64,000 nucleotides of DNA from Candidatus Collinsella stercoripullorum (GTDB lineage Bacteria > Actinomycetota > Coriobacteriia > Coriobacteriales > Coriobacteriaceae): the NCBI GenBank assembly GCA_019117005.1, contig DXAO01000025.1, positions 1-64,000 of the forward strand, read 5' to 3'. This document shows, one piece after another, positions 38,961-48,488 of the stretch. A program made the translations under genes and the position numbers. How positions within the stretch are numbered: the stretch's first letter is position 1; each line of letters begins with the position of its first letter. Below the pieces are notes generated by a model. The model saw only the letters and a list, made by a program, of their open reading frames with translations, ran no database searches and had not been told where the DNA came from.

Positions 38961-39082
38961 TGACGAGCGGCGGTCCCCGCGTCGGTGTCCACGGATGTCG
39001 GGACGAGCGGAGCCGTTGCGGATCCTCGCATCGATGTCCACGGGTGTCGGATGAGCGGCGCGGTTCCGCACTCCCCGCGTAG
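38961..39082. repeat. Imperfect tandem repeats, 40-49-base unit
   Basis: Copies at 38961-39000, 39001-39049 and a partial one at 39050-39082. Each begins with a GACGAGCGG or GATGAGCGG and the first two end in CGRTGTCCACGGRTGTCG. Spacing varies by a few bases. Role unknown. Confidence 0.6.
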
Positions 39083-39542
39083 TCTCCCTTGAACGTCAAG
39101 ATGTATATAACTCGTTCTGTATACGCACATGATGCATAGAGATATGCGGCCGTTCCGTGCCGGTGGGGCTGGTGACGGATGTTCTGGCACGGTTTGCCCG
39201 TTTGGGGGAGGCCCGTGGTGCCGGAAGCGCTTGAAAGGGCTCCGATGGGGCTGCACGACGACGGGCTCGCCTCCGGAACCGGTGCCGTGACGGCCGGATT
39301 CGCGGTGTCGGGGCGCATATGGCCGCCGCCGAGGGCGGCCTCCGTTCGTCGTGCGGCCCCCAGGCTCTATTCATCGCGATTCCGATCCCACCTTCCTGCC
39401 CCCAAACGGCGATTCTCTGCCACGTCCCGCCAACCGAGCCTGACAGGACCGGTATTTCCGGTCCGCGACCCGGTGTTCGCCCGCCCTCCGACATGTGCCC
39501 GCGCGGCATCCGTATGCGCCGAAGGGGGTCGGTTGATTCGCA

Positions 39543-39566
39543 AACGTACGCGCTTTGTGGTACGTT
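39543..39566. promoter_or_regulatory. Inverted repeat upstream of topoisomerase gene
   Basis: AACGTAC (39543-39549) is mirrored by GTACGTT (39560-39566) with a 10-base spacer; flanking CGCA/TGCG extend the symmetry. It lies about 65 bases before the ATG, close to a TTGATT at 39533. A possible operator. Confidence 0.45.
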
Positions 39567-39631
39567 GCGTAGACAAACTCACCGCCCCCCGGCGCGCCGC
39601 CCGGGGCGCACGCATACGTTAGGAGCCTCGC

Positions 39632-42205
39632 ATGAAGCTCGTCATCACCGAGAAGAACGACGCCGCGCAGCAGATCGCGCGCCTGCTGTGCAGCGTCGGC
39701 AAGCCCAAGGCCGACAAGGTCTACAACACGCCCGTCTACCGCTTCGACGTCGACGGCGAGGAGTGGGTCACCATCGGCCTGCGCGGGCACATCCTGGCGC
39801 CGGACTTCCCCACGGAGCTCAAGTTCGACGGGAACCTCGGCTGGTACGCCGTCTCGCAGGAGGGCGAGGTGCTGCCCGCCGACGTGCCCGACGGCCTGCC
39901 GCGGCCTCCCTACGAGTCCAAGCGCAAGCCGTTCTTGAAGGACGGCATCGACATCAAGGGCTGGAAGGTGCCGAGCCTTCCCTACCTCGTCTGGGCGCCC
40001 ATCGAGAAGCTGCCCGCCGAGAAGGAGATCATCCGCGCCCTCAAGAACCTCGCCAAGAAGGCGGACTCCGTGGTGATCGGCACGGACTTCGACCGCGAGG
40101 GCGAGCTCATCGGCTCGGACGCCCTCGCCATGGTGCGCGACGTCGCGCCCGACGTCCCCGTGTCGCGCGCCCGCTACTCGGCGTTCACCAAGGCCGAGAT
40201 CGACCATGCCTTCGCGAACCTCGTCGAGCTCGACCAGAACCTGGCCGACGCGGGCGAGTCCCGCCAGTACATCGACCTCATCTGGGGCGCCGCCCTCACG
40301 CGCTACCTCACCATGGCGAAGTTCGGCGGCTTCGGCAACGTGCGCTCCGCCGGCCGCGTGCAGACGCCCACCCTGGCGCTCGTCGTCGAGCGCGAGCGGG
40401 AGCGCCTGGCGTTCAAGCCCGAGGACTTCTGGGTCATCGGCGGCGAGGCGCGCCCCGCGGGCGCGGGCGACGACGAGGCGTTCAAGATCTCGCACGCGAA
40501 CGGGCGCTTCACGGACCGCGAGGCCGCCGAGACCGCCTTCTCGCATGTCGAGGGCGCGACGACCGGCACCGTGACCGAGGTCGTCAAGAAGAGCCGCACC
40601 CAGCGCCCGCCCGCGCCGTTCAACACGACGTCGCTGCAGGCCGCCGCGGCCGCCGAGGGCATCAGCCCGGCGCGCACCATGCGCATCGCCGAGAGCCTCT
40701 ACATGGACGGCCTCATCTCCTACCCGCGCGTCGACAACACCGTCTACCCGCGCTCGCTCGACCTGCGCGCCACCGTGAAGGCGATCGCCGAGGTCCCGCA
40801 GTACGCGCCCGCCTGCCGCGAGCTGCTCGCGCGCGAGAAGCTCACCGCGACGCGCGGCAAGATCGAGACCACCGACCACCCGCCCATCTACCCCACGGCG
40901 CCGGCCGACCCCGCGAAGCTCGAGCCCGCGCAGTGGAAGCTCTACAACCTCATCGCCCGCCGCTTCCTGGCCACGCTGTCGGACGCGGCGGTGATCGAGG
41001 GGACCAAGATCTCCATCGACGTGGCGGGGGAGCCGTTCCAGGCCTCGGGCGACGTGCTCAAGGTGCCGGGCTTCCGCGCGGTGTACCCCTTCGGCCTGAA
41101 GCGCGACGAGCAGCTGCCCGCGCTCGAGCAGGGCGACGCGGTCGACGTGCGCGAGATGCAGCTCGAGGCCAAGCAGACCGAGCCGCCGGCGCGCTACAGC
41201 CAGGGCCGCCTGGTCCAGGAGATGGAGAAGCGCGGCCTGGGCACCAAGTCCACGCGCGCGAGCATCATCGAGCGCCTCTACCAGGTGAAGTACTTCAAGG
41301 GCCAGCCGAGCGGGCCCATCGAGCCGAGCCAGCTGGGCATGGCGATCATCGACGCGCTGCACACCTACGCGCCGCGCATCACCACGCCCGACATGACGAG
41401 CGAGCTCGAAGAGGACATGACGCACGTGGCGGAGGGGCGCGACACGCAGGAGCAGGTCGTCCAGCACTCCCGCGCCCTGCTCGCCGGCATGCTCGACGCG
41501 CTGATCGAGCACAAGGACGACCTGGGCGAGGCGATCTCCGACGCCGTGACGGCCGACGCGCGCGTGGGCGCATGCCCCAAGTGCGGCAAGGACCTCGTCA
41601 TGAAGACGAGCGCCAAGACGCGCGGGAGCTTCATCGGCTGCATGGGGTGGCCGGACTGCGACGTGACCTACCCGGTCCCCTCCGGCGTGCGCGTGAGCCC
41701 GCTCGAGGGCGAGGCGGCGGTGTGCCCCGAGTGCGGCGCCCCGCGCATCAAGTGCCAGCCGTTCCGGCAGAAGGCCTACGAGGTCTGCGTGAACCCCAAG
41801 TGCCCCACCAACTACGAGCCCGACCTCAAGGTGGGCGAGTGCAGCGTGTGCGCCGAGGCGGGCCGCCACGGCGACCTGATCGCGCACAAGTCCGAGAAGA
41901 GCGGCAAGCGCTTCATCCGCTGCACCAACTACGACGACTGCGGGGTCTCCTACCCGCTGCCGGCGCGCGGCAAGCTCGAGGCGACCGGCGAGGTCTGCGA
42001 GCATTGCGGCGCCCCGATCGTGGTGGTCCAGACCGCCCGCGGCCCGTGGCGCATCTGCGTGAACATGGACTGCCCGGGTAAGGAGAAGAAGCCCGCGCGC
42101 GGCCGCGGGGCGAAGAAGACGACGAAGAAGGCGTCGACCGCCAAGAAGACGTCGACCGCGAAGAAGGCCGGCGCCAAGAAGGCGGCCGCGAAGAAGACCT
42201 CCTAG
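39632..42205 (+). CDS. topA: Type IA DNA topoisomerase with zinc ribbons and lysine-rich tail
   Basis: An 857-residue topoisomerase relaxing negatively supercoiled DNA. The Toprim domain begins MKLVITEKNDAAQQIA with the metal-binding GTDFDREGELI near residue 150. The catalytic Tyr is in LISYPRVDNT (about 362-371), and YSQGRLVQEMEKRGLGTKSTRA is the conserved central block. The C-terminus has several CxxC zinc ribbons (CPKCGKDL, CPECGAP, CSVC, CEHCGAP), then about 40 residues of repeated AKK. The overall layout is closer to the archaeal-type topo I group than to E. coli TopA. AGGAG precedes the ATG. Confidence 0.92.
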   Translation: MKLVITEKNDAAQQIARLLCSVGKPKADKVYNTPVYRFDVDGEEWVTIGLRGHILAPDFPTELKFDGNLGWYAVSQEGEVLPADVPDGLPRPPYESKRKPFLKDGIDIKGWKVPSLPYLVWAPIEKLPAEKEIIRALKNLAKKADSVVIGTDFDREGELIGSDALAMVRDVAPDVPVSRARYSAFTKAEIDHAFANLVELDQNLADAGESRQYIDLIWGAALTRYLTMAKFGGFGNVRSAGRVQTPTLALVVERERERLAFKPEDFWVIGGEARPAGAGDDEAFKISHANGRFTDREAAETAFSHVEGATTGTVTEVVKKSRTQRPPAPFNTTSLQAAAAAEGISPARTMRIAESLYMDGLISYPRVDNTVYPRSLDLRATVKAIAEVPQYAPACRELLAREKLTATRGKIETTDHPPIYPTAPADPAKLEPAQWKLYNLIARRFLATLSDAAVIEGTKISIDVAGEPFQASGDVLKVPGFRAVYPFGLKRDEQLPALEQGDAVDVREMQLEAKQTEPPARYSQGRLVQEMEKRGLGTKSTRASIIERLYQVKYFKGQPSGPIEPSQLGMAIIDALHTYAPRITTPDMTSELEEDMTHVAEGRDTQEQVVQHSRALLAGMLDALIEHKDDLGEAISDAVTADARVGACPKCGKDLVMKTSAKTRGSFIGCMGWPDCDVTYPVPSGVRVSPLEGEAAVCPECGAPRIKCQPFRQKAYEVCVNPKCPTNYEPDLKVGECSVCAEAGRHGDLIAHKSEKSGKRFIRCTNYDDCGVSYPLPARGKLEATGEVCEHCGAPIVVVQTARGPWRICVNMDCPGKEKKPARGRGAKKTTKKASTAKKTSTAKKAGAKKAAAKKTS

Positions 42206-42268
42206 GCGGTCTACCCGCGCCGCTCCGCCCGCCCGGGCGGGGCGGGGCGTCATGCCGCCCGGTGACGA

Positions 42269-42304
42269 CGAGGCCCGGCTCCCGTTCGGGGGAGCCGGGC
42301 CTCG
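42269..42304. terminator. Terminator after the topoisomerase gene
   Basis: CGAGGCCCGGCTCCC (42269-42283) pairs perfectly with 42290-42304 around a six-base loop. It serves the rightward topoisomerase gene and possibly the convergent gene ending at 42411. Confidence 0.8.
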
Positions 42305-42410
42305 ATGCGTCCGGCGGGGCCAGGCGCATTCTGGACGTCGCTGGCAGTCAGGTAGCTGCGGCGCGGGACGGCGCGGGACGGTGCGCGGGCTCCGTCCGCG
42401 CGTCGGAAGG

Positions 42411-44558
42411 TCAGAAGGAGTAGCTCGTGTCGTAGGTGAGCTCGCTGCCCACGGGCAGGTCCCCCGTGCTCTGTACGAGGATGGCGTGGCCGCCGAAGGC
42501 GGTCGAGCCCAGGCTGCCCTCGAGCGCGTACACGGCGAGTCCCTCGTCGGTCAGGAAGAAGTTCCCCTCGGTGCCCGCGATGTCCTCGATCGACGCCGAC
42601 AGCTCCCCGTCCGTCAGGATGTCGCTCGGATTCGCGGCGAGGAAGGCGCGGATGCCCTCATCCGCCATGACGCGCAGGTCGTCCGGCGTGTACCCGAGCG
42701 CGTCGGCGATGCTCAGCTGCTCGCCGGTCTCGAGGTCGAAGAACGCCCCGCTCATGAAGCGCGTCCCGTGCGCCCCTCCGTAGAACCCGTAGGTGTCGGT
42801 CCTCGTGGCGACGATGCCGTCGGCGATCGAGGTGACCTCGATGACGCGGCCGTGGTCCTGCTGCTCGCCCGAGTCGTAGGTCCAGGCCTCGGCGGCCGCG
42901 CGGGAGTCCGCGACCTCCTGCGCGAAGCGCTCGTTCAGCACCTCGACGCCCGCGGGCGTCTCGCCGCCCTCCGCCTCGATGACCGGGTGGGACCAGCGCG
43001 CGTTCACGGCGAAATCCGTGCCGGGGCCCTGCGAGGACGCGAGGACGGAGGTCTCCTCCTGCTGGGCGACGGTGTAGCTCGCGGCGGCGCCGTCGTCCGC
43101 GGAGTCGCCGCCCCCGTCCTCGACGGCCGCCTCGAGCTCGTCGAGCACCCGCTGCGTCTCGTCGAGCCCGGCCACGGTCGCCTCATAGGTCTGCTGGTCG
43201 CTCGCGAACCCGTACAGCGGCACGTTCAGATCGACCTCGTAGCCGGCGATGGCGGCGTTCGTCTCGTCCGCGGACGCCTCCGCGCCGTTCAGGTAGCTGC
43301 GCGCGCCGTTCTGGGAGAACACGTGGTCGACGGTCGTCTCCGGGGAGAAGTCCGTCCCGTCGTAGGCGAGGTAGCGCACCGTGAGGCTCTCCTCGGCGTC
43401 GTCCTGGCGGTACTCCGACTCATCGCGCGCGATCGAGCGCAGGGCGGGCTCGCCGTCGTGCGTGAACGTCTGGAGGAAGAAGTAGCCGCCGTTGGTGGTC
43501 TCGAGGCTGCCCGGCTCGTCGTAGACGAGCTCGATGGACCCCTCGTCGGGCCGGTACGCCCAGACCTCGACGACGAAGCCCTCGAGCTGGCGGTCGAGGT
43601 ACCCGGCGATATCCTTGCTCTCGAAGTCCCCGTTGCGGTTGTACGCGAGCAGGAGCTCCTCGGTGCCGTCGCCGTCGAAGTCGATGAGGCGCGCGACGCA
43701 CAGGCCGCATGCCATGCAATCGCCCGTGTCGGAGGTGATGACCTGCGGGTCGCCGTAGGCGTCGAGGTACTCGCGGCATTTCTGCCAGTACAGCTCGTAG
43801 GCGCCCGGCTTCTCGTCGGCGTCCCCGGCGGGCGGGCCGACGACGATCTCGTCGTCGGCGTCGGGGTTGTCGGGCTCGTAGTCGGCGGGGAAGTCCCGCT
43901 GCCCGCCGTCGCCGTCGATGATGGCGACGCGCCAGGCGCCGGGTTCGACGTCGCCGAAGTCCGCGATCTGGAAGCCGCCGTCGCCGTCGACGTCGATGCG
44001 GTGGGGCGTCGTCTCGACGGAGGCGAGCGCCTCGTCGTCCGCGTCGGGCTGGATGAGGGCCACGCTGTAGGTGGTGAGCGGCGTGCCGCTCGCATCCTGC
44101 GGGCGGATGCGCGTGGTGGAGGATACGGGGACCGGGTCGGACTGGCCGTAGGCGACCGAGGCGGGGGAGCCGCCGAGGAACGCGACGGCGCCGATGACGA
44201 GGGCGAGCAGGACGGCGACGGCCACGACGATGCCGACGACGACCCCGCGGCCCGCCTTGGGCGCGGGCCCCGCGGGGGCGGGTGCGGGGGAGGGCTCTGC
44301 GGGAGCGGGCGGGACGGGAGGCGTCTGCTCCGGGGGAGCGGGAGGGACGGGGGCTGCCTGCTGGGGCGGCGCGCCGGGGGCGGGGACCGCCTGCTGGGGC
44401 GGCGCGCCGGCGGGGTCCGCCGCCTGCCGCGCGGCGCCGTCGGCCTGCCCCGGGGTCTGGGCGGCGGGGTTCGCCGCCGGGGCCGGCGCCGGGGCGCCGC
44501 AGCGGGCGCAGAATCGTGCCCCTTCCTTCAGCTCGCTTCCGCATCGGGTGCAGAACAT
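42411..44558 (-). CDS. Zinc-ribbon membrane protein with extracellular DUF3298/RsiV-like domain
   Basis: A 715-residue protein. A zinc ribbon (Cys3, Cys6, Cys17, Cys20) opens the cytoplasmic part, followed by a long Pro/Ala/Gln-rich linker (about 22-100), one membrane helix (about 105-128), and a large acidic extracellular region. That region has EF-hand-like Asp-rich loops (IDFDGDGTEELL, about residue 290) and ends with a domain carrying FYGGAHG, the hallmark of the DUF3298/RsiV group. The start at 44558 follows GGAGG; the frame is open further upstream but overlaps tmk antisense. Not in an operon. Function unknown; envelope sensing is a guess. Confidence 0.78.
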   Translation of the reverse strand: MFCTRCGSELKEGARFCARCGAPAPAPAANPAAQTPGQADGAARQAADPAGAPPQQAVPAPGAPPQQAAPVPPAPPEQTPPVPPAPAEPSPAPAPAGPAPKAGRGVVVGIVVAVAVLLALVIGAVAFLGGSPASVAYGQSDPVPVSSTTRIRPQDASGTPLTTYSVALIQPDADDEALASVETTPHRIDVDGDGGFQIADFGDVEPGAWRVAIIDGDGGQRDFPADYEPDNPDADDEIVVGPPAGDADEKPGAYELYWQKCREYLDAYGDPQVITSDTGDCMACGLCVARLIDFDGDGTEELLLAYNRNGDFESKDIAGYLDRQLEGFVVEVWAYRPDEGSIELVYDEPGSLETTNGGYFFLQTFTHDGEPALRSIARDESEYRQDDAEESLTVRYLAYDGTDFSPETTVDHVFSQNGARSYLNGAEASADETNAAIAGYEVDLNVPLYGFASDQQTYEATVAGLDETQRVLDELEAAVEDGGGDSADDGAAASYTVAQQEETSVLASSQGPGTDFAVNARWSHPVIEAEGGETPAGVEVLNERFAQEVADSRAAAEAWTYDSGEQQDHGRVIEVTSIADGIVATRTDTYGFYGGAHGTRFMSGAFFDLETGEQLSIADALGYTPDDLRVMADEGIRAFLAANPSDILTDGELSASIEDIAGTEGNFFLTDEGLAVYALEGSLGSTAFGGHAILVQSTGDLPVGSELTYDTSYSF

Positions 44559-44919
44559 GGTGGGCCTCCTATCGGGATCCGGTTGCCTGCACCCATGATA
44601 CGGCAGCCCGCGGCCCCATGGTGCGGGCCGCGGTCGCGCGGTCGCGGCGGCCGTCCGCCCGGCGGCGCCGCGCGCCGGCTGACGCCGTCGGGGCGAGGGG
44701 CCCCGGTGCCTCTTGGAGGCCGCTTGCCCCCGCGGCCCGCTCCCGGTCCCGCGGCGCGGCGATGCCGCGCGCCCCGGCCGCCCGGATCCCGAGGGCGCCC
44801 CGCCCGGCCCGCGAGGCCGCCATCGCCCCCGCCCGCCCCTCCGTCGGGCCGTCCGCACCGTGGGGTATGATGGAGGGCACGGAAGACGACCCGTACGCAC
44901 CCGAGGCGCAGGAGGAGCA
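44559..44919. promoter_or_regulatory. Divergent gap before tmk
   Basis: A 361-base very GC-rich gap with no gene I can support. TATGAT at 44865-44870, about 50 bases before the tmk ATG, is a reasonable -10. Nothing else clear is seen. Confidence 0.4.
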
Positions 44920-45636
44920 ATGGAGCAGAAGCAGGCACGCAGGGGGGACCGCCCCGCCCCGGGGGCGTTCGTCACCCTCGAGGGCATCGACGGCGCCGGG
45001 AAGTCCACGCAGGCCCGCCTCATCGCGGCGGCGCTCGAGCGCTCCGGCCGCGACGTCCTCAGCCTGCGCGAGCCCGGCGGCTCCGCCATCTCCGAGAAGA
45101 TCCGCGCCCTGCTGCTCGACCCCGCAAACGCCGGGATGGGGGACACCTGCGAGCTGCTGCTGTACGAGGCGGCGCGCGCCCAGCTCGTGCACGAGGTCGT
45201 CGGCCCCGCGCTCGCCGAGGGCAGGGTCGTCGTCTGCGACCGCTTCTACGATTCCACCACCGCCTACCAGGGCTTCGCGGGCAGCGTCCCGCGCGAGGTC
45301 GCCGAGCGCGCCAACGGGCTCGCCGTGGGCTCCTGCCACCCCGACATCACCCTCGTGTTCGACCTGGACCCCGACCTCGCGGCCGCGCGCATGGCCGGCC
45401 GCGCCGGGGCGCCCGACCGCATGGAGGCCAAGGGGCTCGCCTATCAGCGCCGCGTGGCCGAGGGCTTCCGCGCCATCGCGCGGGAGGAGCCGGGCCGCGT
45501 GCGGTTGGTGGACGCCGCGCAGCCGGTCGACGCGGTGTTCGCCTGCGCCCTGGCCGAGCTCGCGTCTGCGGGGCTGCCGGTCACGGCGGAGGCCGCGCGC
45601 GAGGCCATCGCCGCCGTGGGCTGGGAGCGCGCATGA
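44920..45636 (+). CDS. tmk: Thymidylate kinase
   Basis: A 238-residue dTMP kinase making dTDP for DNA synthesis. P-loop EGIDGAGKST at 21-30, the DRxYDSTTAYQG segment (CDRFYDSTTAYQG), and REPGGSAISEKIR with the family's REPGG motif. An extra ~15 residues precede the usual start. ATG 44920 follows GGAGGAG. Its stop overlaps the holB start (ATGA), giving a DNA-replication operon tmk-holB-ricT. Confidence 0.95.
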   Translation: MEQKQARRGDRPAPGAFVTLEGIDGAGKSTQARLIAAALERSGRDVLSLREPGGSAISEKIRALLLDPANAGMGDTCELLLYEAARAQLVHEVVGPALAEGRVVVCDRFYDSTTAYQGFAGSVPREVAERANGLAVGSCHPDITLVFDLDPDLAAARMAGRAGAPDRMEAKGLAYQRRVAEGFRAIAREEPGRVRLVDAAQPVDAVFACALAELASAGLPVTAEAAREAIAAVGWERA

Positions 45637-46802
45637 GCGCCCCGGCCGCGCACGACCGCGCCCATGCCGCGCCGCTCGGCGAGCGCGCGGGCGGCCTGCT
45701 CTCCCGCCTCGACACCCAGCCGCGCGTCCGCGACTTCCTCCGCCGCGCCGTCGAGACCGGCCGCGCGAGCCATGCGTACCTGTTCGTGGGCGCCCCCGGC
45801 TCGGGCAAGCTCGACGCCGCCTGGGCGCTGGCCCAGGCGCTGCTGTGCGAGGAGGGCGGCTGCGGCGCGTGCGACTCCTGCGTCCGCGTCGCGCGCCGCA
45901 CCCATCCCGACGTGCACGTGTACGCCCCCGAGAGCGCGACGGGCTACCTCGTCGCCCAGGTGCGCGAGCTCCTCGAGGACGTCGCGCTCGCCCCGATCCG
46001 CGCCCGGCGCAAGGTCTACATCGTCGACCGCGCCGAGCAGCTGCGCGCGAGCTCGGCGAACGCCCTGCTGAAGACCCTCGAGGAGCCCCCCGCTAACGTC
46101 GTGTTCATCCTGCTCGGCACCTCGACCGACGCGCTGCTTCCCACCATCGTCTCGCGCTGCCAGTGCGTGCCGTTCCGGATGCTGTCGAGCGAGCGGGCGG
46201 TCGGGGCCGTCGCCCATGCGACGGGCCTGCCCGAGGCGCGCTGCCGCACGGCGCTCGCCGTCGCCGGCAGCCCGGCGCGCGCAGCGGAGTTCCTCAAGAG
46301 CGCCGAGCGCCAGGAGGCGCGCCGGCAGATGCTGCGGGCCGTCGACGCCCTCCTGCGGGCGGACGAGGCCGACATCCTGCTCTCCGCGCGCGACCTCATG
46401 GGCGTCATCAAGGCGCCGCTCGCGGACGTCAAGTCCACGCAGCAGGCCGTGCTCGACCAGAACGCCGACTACCTCTCGCGTGGAGCATTGAAGCAGCTCG
46501 AGGAGAGGAACAAGCGCGAACTCACCGCCCGCGAGCGTTCGGGTATCATGGAGGCGCTGGCGAGCGTGCGCTCCCTGCTGCGCGACGTGCTCACGGATGT
46601 CGAGGGCGTCGGCGGCGAGCCCGTGAACGAGGATTTCTCCGAGACCGTCGGGCGCCTCGCCCGCGCGACCACCGTGGCGGGCGCCGTCCGCGCGCTCGCG
46701 GCGGTCGACGCCGCCGAGCGGCGCATCGCCCGCAACGTAACCCCCCAGCTGGCCGTCGAGGTCATGCTCTTCGATATCAGGAAGGCGCTCCTATGCCGGT
46801 AG
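45633..46802 (+). CDS. holB: DNA polymerase III subunit delta'
   Basis: A 389-residue clamp-loader subunit. The ATP-site-like motif GAPGSGKLDAA, a zinc module (CGACDSCVRV), the ANALLKTLEEPP segment and the SRC motif (TIVSRCQ) are all present. The C-terminus is less conserved. Coupled to tmk by ATGA and overlaps the next gene by 10 bases. Confidence 0.92.
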   Translation: MSAPAAHDRAHAAPLGERAGGLLSRLDTQPRVRDFLRRAVETGRASHAYLFVGAPGSGKLDAAWALAQALLCEEGGCGACDSCVRVARRTHPDVHVYAPESATGYLVAQVRELLEDVALAPIRARRKVYIVDRAEQLRASSANALLKTLEEPPANVVFILLGTSTDALLPTIVSRCQCVPFRMLSSERAVGAVAHATGLPEARCRTALAVAGSPARAAEFLKSAERQEARRQMLRAVDALLRADEADILLSARDLMGVIKAPLADVKSTQQAVLDQNADYLSRGALKQLEERNKRELTARERSGIMEALASVRSLLRDVLTDVEGVGGEPVNEDFSETVGRLARATTVAGAVRALAAVDAAERRIARNVTPQLAVEVMLFDIRKALLCR

Positions 46803-48487
46803 TTGTCCCCGTCAAGTTCGCATACGCCTCGCGCGACCTGTGGTTCGACCCCGTCGGGCTCGAGATCGAGCAGGGCGACCACGCCATCTGCTCCACCGAG
46901 CGCGGCACCGAGATCGGCCTGGTGACGGCCGACCCCTTCGAGGTCCCCGCCGCGGAGCTCGCCGCCCCGCTCAAACCCGTCCTCGGCATCGCCTCGGACG
47001 CCGACCTCGACCGCGCCGACGAGCTCGCGCGCCGCGGCGACGACGCGATGGCCGACTTCCGCGAGCTCGTGAAGAAGAACGGCCTCGACATGAAGCCGGT
47101 GGGCGTCGAGTTCCTGTTCGGCGGCGAGAAGGCGGTGTTCTACTTCGCCGCAGAGGACCGCGTGGACTTCCGCCAGCTCGTGAAGGACCTCTCCAGCCGC
47201 TTCCGCATGCGCGTCGACATGCGCCAGATCGGCGTTCGCGACGAGACGCGCCTGGTGGGCGGCTACGCGCATTGCGGGCAGGAGCTGTGCTGCGCGCGCT
47301 TCGGCGGCCAGTTCGAGCCGGTGTCCATCCGCATGGCCAAGGAGCAGGACCTCCCGCTCAACTCCTCGAAGATCTCGGGCGTCTGCGGCCGTCTCATGTG
47401 CTGCCTGCGCTACGAGTTCGAGGCCTACAAGGACTTCAAGAGCCGCGCCCCCAAGAAGAAGGCGCTCATCGACACGCCGCTCGGCCGCGCGCGCATCCAG
47501 GAGTACGACACGCCCAAGGAGCAGCTGGTGCTGCGCTTGGAGAACGGCAAGGTCTTCCGCGTGAGCCTCTCGGACATGACCTGCTCGGACGAGTGCAGGA
47601 AGCGCGCGGCCGACCAGGGGTGCACCGCGCGCCCCGATACCGTCACCCGCTCCGTGCTCGACCGGATCGAGTCGCCGGAGATGCGCCTCGCGCTCATGGA
47701 GCTCGACCGCGAGATGGGCGTCGACGTGGGCGACGGCCTCGACCGCGCCGACCGCATCGTGGCGAGCGGCCCGACCCCGCGCCGCAAGAAGCAGCGCGAG
47801 GAGGAGGCCGCCAAGTTCGAGGCGGCCGGGGGCCGCGGCGGGCGCGGCCGCGGCCGCGGGGCGCAGGGGTCGTCCGCCCCGTCCCCGGACGGGCGCGGCC
47901 AGAGCGGCGAGCAGGGTTCCTCCCGCCGTCGCCGCCGCAGGTCGCAGGCGGGCGCCGAGGGCGCGGCCCCCGCGCCGGCGGTAACCGAGGGCGCCCAGGC
48001 CCAGGGTTCCGCCAACCCGCAGCGCCGTCGCCGTCGCCATCTTTCCGCCGAGGAGCGCGACGAGGCCTTCCGCAGCGCCGCCGCGCGCGACCGTGCGGCG
48101 TCCCCCGGCTCCGGCGGGGACGCCCCCGCGTCCGAGGGCGCCGCGCCGGCGGGCGAGCAGGCCGCCCCGTCCCGTTCGCGCCGTCGCCGCCACAAGTCCG
48201 CCCCCGGCGCCTCCCGCGGGGAATCCGGGCGCGGCGCGACCTCGGTCAAGCCCGATGTCCCCTCCGTCGCCGACCAGGTCTCCAGCGGCGAGGTCAAGGT
48301 GACCCGCCGTCGGCCGGGGGACGGCGGCGGGGCCGCGCGCCCCGCCCGCGACGACGCACCGCGCCCCGAGTCCGGTGCGGCGGACGCGCCCGAGAAGAAG
48401 CGCCGTCGCCGCCGTCGCTCGCGCAAGCCCCGCTCCGGTGGGGAGGGCGCGTCCGGCGCCCCCGAGGCCGGCGGCTCCGCGGAGTGA
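46793..48487 (+). CDS. ricT: PSP1/RicT-family protein with long arginine-rich tail
   Basis: A 564-residue protein. Residues about 1-290 match the PSP1/YaaT (RicT) family: GVEFLFGGEKAVFYFAAE, RMRVDMRQIGVRDE, and the Cys-rich GHCGQELCCARF-like (AHCGQELCCARFGG) and CGRLMCCLRYE segments, which in RicT bind iron-sulfur clusters with partner proteins. In Bacillus RicT acts with RNase Y. The remaining ~230 residues form a low-complexity tail with runs of Arg (RRRRR repeated) and Ala/Pro/Gly, probably disordered and RNA-binding. Standard RicT proteins are about 275 residues. Overlaps holB by 10 bases. Confidence 0.88.
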   Translation: MPVVVPVKFAYASRDLWFDPVGLEIEQGDHAICSTERGTEIGLVTADPFEVPAAELAAPLKPVLGIASDADLDRADELARRGDDAMADFRELVKKNGLDMKPVGVEFLFGGEKAVFYFAAEDRVDFRQLVKDLSSRFRMRVDMRQIGVRDETRLVGGYAHCGQELCCARFGGQFEPVSIRMAKEQDLPLNSSKISGVCGRLMCCLRYEFEAYKDFKSRAPKKKALIDTPLGRARIQEYDTPKEQLVLRLENGKVFRVSLSDMTCSDECRKRAADQGCTARPDTVTRSVLDRIESPEMRLALMELDREMGVDVGDGLDRADRIVASGPTPRRKKQREEEAAKFEAAGGRGGRGRGRGAQGSSAPSPDGRGQSGEQGSSRRRRRRSQAGAEGAAPAPAVTEGAQAQGSANPQRRRRRHLSAEERDEAFRSAAARDRAASPGSGGDAPASEGAAPAGEQAAPSRSRRRRHKSAPGASRGESGRGATSVKPDVPSVADQVSSGEVKVTRRRPGDGGGAARPARDDAPRPESGAADAPEKKRRRRRRSRKPRSGGEGASGAPEAGGSAE

Positions 48488-48488
48488 T

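Larger units (their letters stand above)
38911..39631. other. 721-base gene-free stretch with direct repeats and hairpins
   Basis: No frame here has a ribosome site or recognisable product. Contents: about 2.7 imperfect direct repeats of a 40-49-base unit between 38961 and 39082 (shared core GTGTCCACGGATGTCG), a hairpin GGCCGCC/GGCGGCC at 39321-39340, and an AT-rich patch near 39095-39140. The last 100 bases hold the topoisomerase promoter region. Confidence 0.6.

Noticed and set aside
39096-39622. Open frames in the gap before the topoisomerase gene
   Set aside because: Arg/Pro-rich composition, no ribosome sites and no similarity.
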